Part shown: in pieces, positions 57,483 through 64,000 of the stretch
Numbering within the stretch: the stretch's first letter is position 1
Layout of the letters: each line of letters opens with the position of its first letter
NCBI RefSeq assembly: GCF_013408665.1
Contig: NZ_JACCCL010000002.1
Location: 1-64,000 of the forward strand
Length of the DNA: 64,000 nucleotides
From: Sporosarcina sp. JAI121
Lineage (GTDB): Bacteria; Bacillota; Bacilli; Bacillales_A; Planococcaceae
Direction of reading: 5' to 3'
The notes under the pieces: model-generated
Databases searched by the model: none
Seen by the model: only the letters and a program-made list of their open reading frames with translations
Told to the model about the DNA's origin: nothing
Translations under genes and position numbers: made by a program

Positions 57483-57659
57483 TTGAAATATTCAAGAACG
57501 AAAATGGAGAAGCTTGTGAAGAATGATCCAGAGCTGGCGAAACGTCTGAAGCAAATAATGGCAGAGCTTGAACTGGAGAAAAGTTTCGCGTTGAGGGCAT
57601 TGTATCATGCGGATGTTAAAGACGGCGGTACACATCAGCATAACTACCAAGAACTATAA
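57483..57659 (+). CDS. 58-residue hypothetical protein
   Basis: A TTG start at 57483 lies eight bases after GAGGGAGG, an almost ideal ribosome binding site. The product is a small, charged, probably helical protein: KYSRTKMEKLVKNDPELAK at the start, then a second basic/leucine-rich half ending THQHNYQEL. There is no signal peptide or membrane segment. I do not recognise it. It directly follows the hairpin-rich element, which may act as its leader. Confidence 0.6.
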   Translation: MKYSRTKMEKLVKNDPELAKRLKQIMAELELEKSFALRALYHADVKDGGTHQHNYQEL

Positions 57660-58056
57660 ATACGAAAAAGCGTGGCGAGTCTATTATGACTTACCGCGTT
57701 TTTTTTGATGAGTTATTCAAATTAATTTTAAGATTGATTGATTACTTCACGTCTGATTTCATCCTCCCGGCAATCGATAAAGTTTAAAATAGAAGAAGGG
57801 TTACTAGGATAAAAGTATAAGTAGTTATAGAGAGCTCTGGTTTATGGAGACCAGGAATTTGAAAACGAGGCAAGACGATTAAGGCGCTCCAATCCATCCA
57901 TTCACCTCAGTTGCAAGACGCTTAGAAGAATCATGCGATTAAACCGATGTCCACGTATGTATTCCTTGCAGAGTAGTAGAATATTGCGATACCTCGTTAT
58001 TTTTCAATGTGCCTTGTTGTACACTATACATAAGGGATAGAGGGGGGGATGAAAGC
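57660..58056. other. Gap without recognised gene
   Basis: About 400 bases. An imperfect terminator-like stem, AAAAAGCGTGG...CCGCGTTTTTTTT, lies at 57662-57712 and would end the small ORF transcript. A short hairpin CTGGT/ACCAG lies near 57837-57855. Nothing else is supported. Confidence 0.45.
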
Positions 58057-59313
58057 GTGAAGAAGTACAGCAAACAGGAGAACAGCTGGATTTTCTATGA
58101 TTGGGCGAACTCTGCGTATTCAATCATTATTACGACTGCGGTGTTTCCGCTTTATTATAAGGCGGTTGCGACGGGTGCTGGCGTGAGCATGTCGAATTCG
58201 ACTGCATATTTGGGGTATACCGTCGCTATTGCGACATTCATACTGGCGATGATCGGACCACTTTTGGGTACGATTGCAGACTATGAGGGATTAAAGAAAA
58301 AGTTTTTCCTGTTCTTTTTCCTTATGGGGACAGTTGCGACAGTTTCATTGGCGTTTGTGCCGGGTGACAATTGGTTGTGGTTATTAATTATTTATACCAT
58401 AACCGCCGTCGGTTTTCACGGGGCGAATATATTCTATGATGCATTTTTAGTGGACGTTACACCGGAAGAGCGTATGAATAAAATATCTGCACGGGGTTTC
58501 GGATTGGGGTATATCGGGAGTACGATTCCGTTCATTATCAGTATTGCAATTATTATTTTAGCTCAACAAGAGCTAATCCCACTTGCCACATCAACCGCTA
58601 GCAAGATCGCTTTTGTTATTACTGCAATTTGGTGGTTCGTATTCACGATTCCGATGGCTAAAAATGTTCATCAGATTCACGGCATTGAACGCGAACCGAA
58701 ACTGCTGGCGAGCAGTTTCAGACGTCTTGGCGGCACCTTTAAAGAAATACGTAAATACCGGACTGTGTTTTTATTTTTACTGGCTTACTTCTTCTATATT
58801 GACGGGGTCGGGACAATTATTTCGATGTCGACGGCTTACGGTACCGATTTAGGAATTAGCGCGACAAATCTTCTTATCATTTTGTTCGTTACACAAGTCG
58901 TAGCGGCACCGTTTGCGATTATTTACGGGAAATTGGCGCAAAAATTTACTGGGAAGAAAATGCTGTACGTTGGAATCTGTGTCTATATCATCGTTTGTAT
59001 TTATGCATTTTTCATGAAAACGACAATGGATTTTTGGGTATTGGCAATGCTCGTTGCAACGTCACAAGGCGGTATTCAAGCACTTAGCCGTTCATACTTT
59101 GCAAGGCTTGTTCCGAAAGAGAAATCGAATGAGTTTTTCGGATTCTATAACATTTTCGGGAAGTTTGCGTCGGTAATGGGACCGTTGCTTGTAGGGGTGA
59201 CTGCTCAGCTGACAGGCAGTTCTGCATACGGGGTGTTCAGTCTAATTATTCTGTTCATCATTGGCCTGGCTATACTATCACGGGTTCCGGAGCCGGATTT
59301 AAATGTAGTTTAA
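58057..59313 (+). CDS. UMF1/Atg22-type MFS transporter
   Basis: A 418-residue membrane protein with about 12 helices, beginning KKYSKQENSWIFYDWANSAY, the signature of the UMF1 branch of the major facilitator superfamily (related to yeast Atg22). Further family blocks are FYDAFLVDVTPEE and SQGGIQALSRSYFARLVP. The substrate is unknown. The GTG at 58057 follows AGGGGGGGATG; the in-frame ATG at 58009 is not preceded by a ribosome binding site and adds non-conserved residues. Confidence 0.92.
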   Translation: MKKYSKQENSWIFYDWANSAYSIIITTAVFPLYYKAVATGAGVSMSNSTAYLGYTVAIATFILAMIGPLLGTIADYEGLKKKFFLFFFLMGTVATVSLAFVPGDNWLWLLIIYTITAVGFHGANIFYDAFLVDVTPEERMNKISARGFGLGYIGSTIPFIISIAIIILAQQELIPLATSTASKIAFVITAIWWFVFTIPMAKNVHQIHGIEREPKLLASSFRRLGGTFKEIRKYRTVFLFLLAYFFYIDGVGTIISMSTAYGTDLGISATNLLIILFVTQVVAAPFAIIYGKLAQKFTGKKMLYVGICVYIIVCIYAFFMKTTMDFWVLAMLVATSQGGIQALSRSYFARLVPKEKSNEFFGFYNIFGKFASVMGPLLVGVTAQLTGSSAYGVFSLIILFIIGLAILSRVPEPDLNVV

Positions 59314-59320
59314 GAGTAAA

Positions 59321-59363
59321 GAAAAGAGGTGCTCGCATTCTACAATGTGAGCACCTCTTTTTA
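59321..59363 (+). terminator. Terminator after the MFS gene
   Basis: AAAAGAGGTGCTC / GAGCACCTCTTTTT hairpin with an inner CATT/AATG pair. Confidence 0.9.
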
Positions 59364-59419
59364 GGTAATCGATTAAGTCAATTTGATAATAAAGGATTTT
59401 GTATTAAAATCTGAACAAG

Positions 59420-59545
59420 GTTGATTGTAACGAGAGGCGGACGCTTTCCGCGGGCACGGCTTCAATCTCCTCGTCACTGCGTTCCTGTGGGGCTTTCAGC
59501 TCGCGCTGTTCCCGCTGGAGTCGCCGCCTTCCGTTACAATCAACG
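59420..59545. repeat. Dispersed Bacillales-type intergenic repeat
   Basis: The element is bounded by inverted ends TTGATTGTAACG (59421-59432) and CGTTACAATCAA (59532-59543). The interior, more G+C-rich than its surroundings, contains GGCGGACGCTTTCCGCGGGC and CGCTGGAGTCGCCGCC. I recognise this pattern as a repeat common in intergenic regions of Bacillus and relatives (from memory). It encodes no credible protein. A fragment appears at 43393-43441. Confidence 0.7.
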
Positions 59546-59635
59546 GAACTCATCCATACAAATGAATAATCAATTACAAAAACCCATTAATGTTTGTGCT
59601 ATCAATTAAAATAAGCAATTATGAAATTGACTCTA

Positions 59636-60268
59636 TTAATTACTTTTTTCAATTTTATCGACTTGCAGAATGCGGAATCCTTCTTTTTCAAGCTTTTCTT
59701 TCAACTTATCGATTTCAGCAGCAGTCTTATCACCTTCAAGCGTGATGACAACTCTTCTGGCAAGGACAGAGCCGTTATCCAGCGTAAACATGCCTTCAAT
59801 ATGTTCGCCTCGAAGCGTTTTGGTCAATTTTTCAATCATACCTTTAGCTTCAGTTGATGATATTGTAAGATTGATTCCCCCCGTTTTTAATCCGAAGGCA
59901 TCTCCTAGTACACTTTCAACTTTATTATGTGTGAGGATTCCAACAAGTTTTCCGTGTTCGACAACGCTTAAAAAGGGCAATGCTTTAATTTTGATAAGGG
60001 CATTTAAAAAAGAGGAACGTTCTTTTATGAATGTATCCCGATGCATTAGCAGGTGATCAATCTTCTCACCTTTATCGCCATTTTCCTCATAAAGATACTC
60101 GATCAAATGAACTTTATAAATCATCCCTTTATAGTTGTCTGTACTGTCTATGACAGGAATACATCTATATCCACTCGCATTGATAGCGTCCAGCGCTTCC
60201 CTCACGGTTTGATTGCTATTGATTGTAGTAACCCCAGGCCGTTCCAGTAATAGGTCTCTTACATGCAT
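59636..60268 (-). CDS. CBS-domain protein, AcuB-like
   Basis: A 210-residue cytosolic protein with two CBS domains (about 1-60 and 75-130, e.g. RCIPVIDSTDNYKGMIY and PFLSVVEHGKLVGILTH) followed by an ACT-like C-terminal domain. This layout and length match AcuB of the acetoin-utilisation group. CBS pairs bind adenosine nucleotides, and a c-di-AMP-binding role is also possible. The ATG at 60268 lies right after AAGGAGG; an in-frame ATG at 60313 has no ribosome binding site. Proximity to the acetyl-CoA hydrolase locus fits a role in acetate/acetyl-CoA balance, which is inference. Confidence 0.82.
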   Translation of the reverse strand: MHVRDLLLERPGVTTINSNQTVREALDAINASGYRCIPVIDSTDNYKGMIYKVHLIEYLYEENGDKGEKIDHLLMHRDTFIKERSSFLNALIKIKALPFLSVVEHGKLVGILTHNKVESVLGDAFGLKTGGINLTISSTEAKGMIEKLTKTLRGEHIEGMFTLDNGSVLARRVVITLEGDKTAAEIDKLKEKLEKEGFRILQVDKIEKSN

Positions 60269-60550
60269 ATGTTTTCCTCCTTGATTACTATTTTTTATAA
60301 TGTCAATATACATTGAGTACCCAATTTTTAATTATGAGTGATATAGAAGTGATGAAGCATGTATTGAACGAAATCTTTATTTTAGCTTCTATAAATAGCT
60401 GTAAAACTAATTATAAAAAAACCGAAAACTTCATTAGTACAGTGCTCGCAATAGCGAAGCTCTATGCATAAAATTTGAATCTAGTATAATAAAACGAACG
60501 AAGCAGTTTTAACCGTAAAAAAGGTGGAATGAACAAAAGGAGTCATGAAA

Positions 60551-61195
60551 ATGGAGAAACTGAGTCTCAACGCACTATTAGATGTAATTGGAGAGTTGTT
60601 TTCAGATGAGATTTCGATTGCCGTATCCAATACGGAGGAATACCTCTATTATCTTCCCAGCAAACGGATTGATTTGAAAATCAGACCGGGCGATCCTTTA
60701 AAAGAAGGAACAATCGCATATAAGGCAGTCTTGGAGAAGCAAAAGGTTTCAGAGTTCATAAATCGTGATGTATTCGGTGTTCCTTACCATGGGATGGCCG
60801 TTCCATTTTATGACGGCGGGTTGCTTGAGGGCTGTGTAACCGCAATTTATCCGGCTTATACAGATGGAAAAACCGTTGTAACTGTGAAAACGAATGATGG
60901 ATGGATTCCGGTCCCGTTCGCCGATGTGAAATATGTAGAAGTGAAAGATCGGAAAACATACGTAGTGGCAGAAGGTATTGTAGGAACGCATAAAAATACA
61001 TTGCAGGAATTTGAATATTTGCTGCCCCGCGAGTCATTTGTACGATGTCATCGTTCTTTTATCGTTAATGTCCATCATATTAAAGGGATTTATCCTGATA
61101 CGCATTCGACCTTTGTGTTGGAGATGGACAATGGAACTAGGATTCCAGTCAGCCAGTCATATTCCAGTTATTTTCGTAAGCTCCTAGGTTTCTAA
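60551..61195 (+). CDS. LytTR family DNA-binding regulator
   Basis: A 214-residue regulator. The N-terminal half (1-105) is a sensing domain with no obvious family motif, including the LKIRPGDPLKEGTIAYKAVL region. The C-terminal half is a LytTR domain (KYVEVKDRKTYVVAEG, ESFVRCHRSFIVNVHHIK). There is no receiver domain, so it is a one-component regulator. The ATG at 60551 lies eight bases after AAGGAG; the ATG at 60545 is too close. It is transcribed in the same direction as the acetyl-CoA hydrolase gene 125 bases downstream, which it probably regulates. Confidence 0.85.
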   Translation: MEKLSLNALLDVIGELFSDEISIAVSNTEEYLYYLPSKRIDLKIRPGDPLKEGTIAYKAVLEKQKVSEFINRDVFGVPYHGMAVPFYDGGLLEGCVTAIYPAYTDGKTVVTVKTNDGWIPVPFADVKYVEVKDRKTYVVAEGIVGTHKNTLQEFEYLLPRESFVRCHRSFIVNVHHIKGIYPDTHSTFVLEMDNGTRIPVSQSYSSYFRKLLGF

Positions 61196-61320
61196 AGATG
61201 CTGCTTCAATCACGTATATAACTGCTTTACCCGTTAATTCCTTATTCAATCCATAATTCCTCGTTCCTGTCAGGGCTTACGTTAGAATTAACTAAAAGTT
61301 ATGAAAAGGGGAGTTCGTGG

Positions 61321-62835
61321 ATGGAAAATCATATGGATCGGATTAAGAATGTTCAATTGAGAGACGTCGTTGTCTCACCGGAAGAAGCGGCGTCCTGGAT
61401 TGAAGACGGCATGACACTGGGGTTAAGCGGGTTTACGCGTGCGGGTGACGCGAAAGCGGTTCCATTAGCATTGGTGAAACGCGCGGAAACTGAAAAATTC
61501 AAAGTGAACGTGTTCACGGGCGCATCGTTAGGGTCTGATATCGATCGACTGTTCGCTGAAGCAGATATTATACATAAAAGATTGCCGTTCCAGGCAGATC
61601 CGACGATGAGGAAAAAGATTAATGATGGCGAGTTGTTATTTGTAGATCATCATTTGTCGCATACCGCTGAACTCATTCGGGCGGAAGTAGTCGAGCCGAT
61701 TGACTTTGCTATATTGGAAGCGGTTTCAATCACGGAAGACGGAATGATTATTCCAACGACTTCGGTTGGTAACTCATTGACGTTCGCGCAACATGCAAAA
61801 TCGATTATTATTGAAATTAATATGGCACAGTCTGCACAATTGGAAGGGCTGCATGATTTATACGATCCTGGCAAACAAGGCGAAAGATCGCCAATCCAGT
61901 TAATGAACGTAGATGATCGGATCGGTACGATTGGAATTCCGGTTGATATGGAAAAAGTGAAAGGAATCGTCTTTACGGATCAACTGGATTCAGCATCTTT
62001 GATTGTGGCGCCGGATCAAGAAACGGAAATCATGGCGGAACATTTATTATCATTCCTTCGTACTGAGATTCAAGCGGGCCGGCTGACTGAATGTCTTGCA
62101 CCGTTACAGTCGGGAATCGGTTCGGTGGCGAATGCAGTCCTCCACGGAATGGTCAATTCGGAGTTCGAGGATTTAGAGGTGTATTCGGAAGTATTGCAGG
62201 ACGCAGTGTTCGATTTGATCGATGCAGGAAAAGTCCGATTCGCTTCTTGCGCTTCGATTACATTATCTGAAGAGAAGATGGATCAGGTCTTTACTAATTT
62301 TGAACAGTATCGGGACAAACTTATCATGCGTCCCCAGGAAATTTCGAACCATCCGGAAATCATCCGCCGTCTCGGTTTGATTTCCATCAATACGGCGCTT
62401 GAGCTGGACATCTATGGAAATGTTAATTCAACGCATGTTTCAGGGACGAAAATGATGAATGGTATCGGGGGTTCGGGTGATTTTGCACGTAATGCACGCC
62501 TCGCAATTTTCGTCACAAAATCGGTGGCAAAAGGCGGCAATATTTCAAGTATCGTTCCGTTCGTTTCGCACGTAGATCACACGGAGCACGACGTCGACAT
62601 CATCGTGACGGAGCAAGGATATGCAGATTTACGCGGTCTTGCTCCGAGGGAACGTGTTGAACTCATCATTGAACGTTGCGCGCATCCGATGTACCGAGAG
62701 CAACTTCGTGCGTATTACAAAGAAGCGCTTGAAAGAGGCGGTCAGACTCCGCATGTGTTGGAAAAAGCATTTTCATGGCATACGAATTTAGCGAAAAACG
62801 GCACAATGCTTGAGCGTGTGGAAGAGTGGGCTTGA
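61321..62835 (+). CDS. Acetyl-CoA hydrolase/transferase family protein
   Basis: A 504-residue enzyme of the acetyl-CoA hydrolase/succinyl-CoA:acetate CoA-transferase family. It exchanges or removes CoA between acetyl-CoA and acids such as succinate. The first domain has GMTLGLSGFTRAGDAKAVP; the second has the block with the glutamyl-CoA nucleophile and, further on, GIGGSGDFARNARLAIFVT (quoted in part), then VTEQGYADLRGLAPRER. The ATG follows GGGGAGTTCG. A regulatory LytTR gene precedes it. Confidence 0.93.
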   Translation: MENHMDRIKNVQLRDVVVSPEEAASWIEDGMTLGLSGFTRAGDAKAVPLALVKRAETEKFKVNVFTGASLGSDIDRLFAEADIIHKRLPFQADPTMRKKINDGELLFVDHHLSHTAELIRAEVVEPIDFAILEAVSITEDGMIIPTTSVGNSLTFAQHAKSIIIEINMAQSAQLEGLHDLYDPGKQGERSPIQLMNVDDRIGTIGIPVDMEKVKGIVFTDQLDSASLIVAPDQETEIMAEHLLSFLRTEIQAGRLTECLAPLQSGIGSVANAVLHGMVNSEFEDLEVYSEVLQDAVFDLIDAGKVRFASCASITLSEEKMDQVFTNFEQYRDKLIMRPQEISNHPEIIRRLGLISINTALELDIYGNVNSTHVSGTKMMNGIGGSGDFARNARLAIFVTKSVAKGGNISSIVPFVSHVDHTEHDVDIIVTEQGYADLRGLAPRERVELIIERCAHPMYREQLRAYYKEALERGGQTPHVLEKAFSWHTNLAKNGTMLERVEEWA

Positions 62836-62850
62836 TGAATTAAGTATGAA

Positions 62851-62883
62851 AAGAGTTGCCCATTTGAGGGTAACCCTTTTTCT
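62851..62883 (+). terminator. Terminator after the acetyl-CoA hydrolase gene
   Basis: GTTGCCC / GGGTAAC stem followed by CCTTTTTC. Confidence 0.7.
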
Positions 62884-62922
62884 GTTTTTATAGTGGGGGC
62901 GGATAGACCCAACAGAGTGTGC

Positions 62923-63027
62923 GACCGATCATATAGTCTGTGTGACCGACCATAAAAGTTCAACGACCGATCATATCGGTTGCGTAACCGACCATATAAG
63001 CCTGGTGACCGATTATAAAAAATTGAT
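62923..63027. repeat. Five 21-bp tandem repeats with a conserved GACCGAYCATA core
   Basis: Copies start at 62923, 62944, 62965, 62986 and 63007, exactly 21 bases apart. Each begins with GACCGATCATATA-like sequence (13 conserved bases: GACCGATCATATA, GACCGACCATAAA, GACCGATCATATC, AACCGACCATATA, GACCGATTATAAA) and ends in eight variable bases. A degenerate copy may precede at about 62906. The array lies between two hairpins, in non-coding DNA. It is not a CRISPR: units are too short and have no unique spacers of the usual length. Confidence 0.85.
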
Positions 63028-63040
63028 TAGTAAACTGGAA

Positions 63041-63072
63041 AAGCCTCACTCTTTTGTTGAGTGAGGCTATTG
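63041..63072 (+). terminator. Hairpin after the repeat array
   Basis: AGCCTCACTC / GAGTGAGGCT stem without a long T run; it may be a weak terminator or a barrier. Confidence 0.6.
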
Positions 63073-63134
63073 GGACTGAGGAAATGAACAATGATATAGT
63101 GGAGAGAATAACTTTCAGAATGGAGTCGGTTTCG

Positions 63135-63752
63135 ATGAAAATTGCATTGTTCGGAGCAACAGGCCGCGTGGGTGGAGAAGTACTGAAACTAGCGCTCACG
63201 GATGGGCATGAAGTGACGGCGCTCGTCCGTTCGCCTGAGAAACTGGTACCACATGATGGCTTAACAATCATCCAAGGGGATGTCTGTGATACTGCAGCAG
63301 TGTCACATGCCATTGCAGGAGTAGACGTTGTATTCAGTGCACTTGGTACAGACAAGACGACGACATTGACCGAGGCAGTTCCTCATATGAGTAGTGCGAT
63401 GAAAGAAACAGGCGTCGGGCGAATCGTCACAATCGGGACAGCAGGCATCCTGCAAAGTAGGATTGATTCTGAGAAATTGCGTTATGAAGCAGGAGATACA
63501 AATCGCCGGTTGACCTTTGCAGCGGAAGAACACCATAAAGTGTATGACATGCTTCGTCAATCGGGGCTTGACTGGACAATCGTCTGTCCTACTTTTTTGC
63601 CGGATGGTGTTGCGGTGGGTGGTTACAGAACTGAGCGTGACTTGTTGCCGAAGGAAGGTAAACAAATATCCGTTGGAGACACAGCAGCTTTTGCTTACAG
63701 TGAACTTCTGAAAGGCGAACATATCGGATTCCGTGTTGGAATTTCATATTAA
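63135..63752 (+). CDS. NAD(P)-binding SDR/NmrA-like protein
   Basis: A 205-residue atypical short-chain dehydrogenase. The dinucleotide motif ALFGATGRVGGEVLKLAL starts at residue 4. Blocks VIFQGDV-like IIQGDVCDTAAVSHAI, VFSALGTDKTT and RIVTIGTAGIL follow; the usual YxxxK is not evident, so it may be an NAD(P)H-binding regulator or flavin-reductase-like protein. The ATG at 63135 follows GGAG and gives the family start; the frame is open upstream without homology. Confidence 0.85.
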   Translation: MKIALFGATGRVGGEVLKLALTDGHEVTALVRSPEKLVPHDGLTIIQGDVCDTAAVSHAIAGVDVVFSALGTDKTTTLTEAVPHMSSAMKETGVGRIVTIGTAGILQSRIDSEKLRYEAGDTNRRLTFAAEEHHKVYDMLRQSGLDWTIVCPTFLPDGVAVGGYRTERDLLPKEGKQISVGDTAAFAYSELLKGEHIGFRVGISY

Positions 63753-63762
63753 TACATGAAGT

Positions 63763-63791
63763 AGTACTGTCATTGGCAGTGCTATTTTTGT
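63763..63791 (+). terminator. Terminator after the SDR gene
   Basis: TAGTACTG / CAGTGCTA hairpin followed by TTTTTG. Confidence 0.7.
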
Positions 63792-63936
63792 ACGGAAAAT
63801 ACCTATAGGAGCCTTAAAATTATCCGTATGTGAGTGTGTTTAGCATTAATTGACGAAACCTTCTAGCCACTGTAAACGTAATATTGGTAGTATATTCCCA
63901 TATTTACGGATATGAATATAAATGGAGGCGAGGATA

Positions 63937-64000
63937 GTGGATTATCAATATCCGGAATTTATTTTCTTACGACCTGTCTTTTTTACATTTTTAATCATTT
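63937..64000 (+). CDS. Partial CDS at the right edge, probably membrane protein
   Basis: A GTG at 63937 is preceded by GGAGGCGAGGATA and opens a frame reading DYQYPEFIFLRPVFFTFLII to the window end. The strongly hydrophobic part after residue 8 suggests a membrane segment. Twenty-one residues are too few to name it. Confidence 0.5.
   Translation, partial: MDYQYPEFIFLRPVFFTFLII

Noticed and set aside
59421-59609. 62-codon plus-strand open frame
   Set aside because: It is generated by the dispersed repeat at 59420-59545, has no ribosome binding site and reads as low-complexity sequence.
61281-61300. LytTR direct-repeat operator before the acetyl-CoA hydrolase gene
   Set aside because: Two GTT-containing blocks are present, but their 17-base spacing does not fit the usual 21-22 bases.
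62923-63027. CRISPR array
   Set aside because: The repeat core is 13 bases with eight-base variable parts; CRISPR units are about 60 bases or more, and there are no cas genes nearby.

Overview
The window looks like the replication-origin region of a low-to-mid G+C, endospore-forming member of the Bacillales, most likely a Planococcaceae genus close to Sporosarcina. Evidence for this is the order dnaA-dnaN-yaaA-recF-gyrB-gyrA-rrn on the minus strand facing rpmH-rnpA-yidC-jag-mnmE-mnmG-rsmG-noc-parA-parB on the plus strand, the spore genes yyaC and splB, a complete walRKHIJ-htrA-rlmH block, and Bacillales-type ribosome binding sites. Genus placement is inference from gene order and protein similarity recalled from memory. 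No search was run.

Layout. 1-93 is the 5' end of a 16S rRNA gene (minus), preceded by tandem rrn promoters. 612-10575 (minus) carries an HD-GYP protein, gyrA, gyrB, recF, yaaA, dnaN and dnaA. The origin is bipartite: a DnaA-box cluster at 10622-10937 upstream of dnaA, and a DnaA-trio/A+T-rich unwinding element between dnaA and dnaN at 9071-9130. 11082-20762 (plus) holds rpmH to parB, with two parS sites. 20826-25118 contains DUF554, yyaC, a MscS channel, DUF951, ychF and a DUF3267 membrane protein. 25266-31391 is rpsF-ssb-rpsR, yybS-gdpP-rplI and the replicative helicase. 31703-41144 is an M23 peptidase, the wal operon, htrA, a CxxH/CxxC protein and rlmH, with a Noc-type site ahead of walR and a DnaA-box cluster ahead of rlmH.

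After rlmH the core gives way to accessory DNA. The last 21 bases of rlmH are repeated almost exactly at 45853-45873. This bounds a 4.7-kb segment (splB, DUF378, AhpD-like, GAF/PAS histidine kinase) in the way SCC elements are bounded in staphylococci. Beyond it lie a DUF1456 protein, an F420-ligase-like protein divergent from a LysR regulator, a GlnK/GlnL-type two-component system with a dicarboxylate/glutamate symporter, an NCS2 permease, a methyltransferase, a Tet(M)-like GTPase, a structured repeat leading into a 58-residue ORF, a UMF1-type MFS transporter, an AcuB-like CBS protein, a LytTR regulator with an acetyl-CoA hydrolase/transferase, an array of five 21-bp repeats, and an NAD(P)-binding protein. 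A membrane-like CDS runs off the right edge.

How the parts work together. The origin, DnaA boxes, parS sites, Noc and the likely Noc site form one initiation/segregation/nucleoid-occlusion module. The wal genes couple cell-wall metabolism to growth. The right-hand third is a patchwork of small metabolic and regulatory units with repeats and probable insertion scars. The strongest candidates for something undescribed are the SCC-like duplication at rlmH, the 21-bp phased repeat array, and the hairpin-rich element with its small ORF at 57326-57659.
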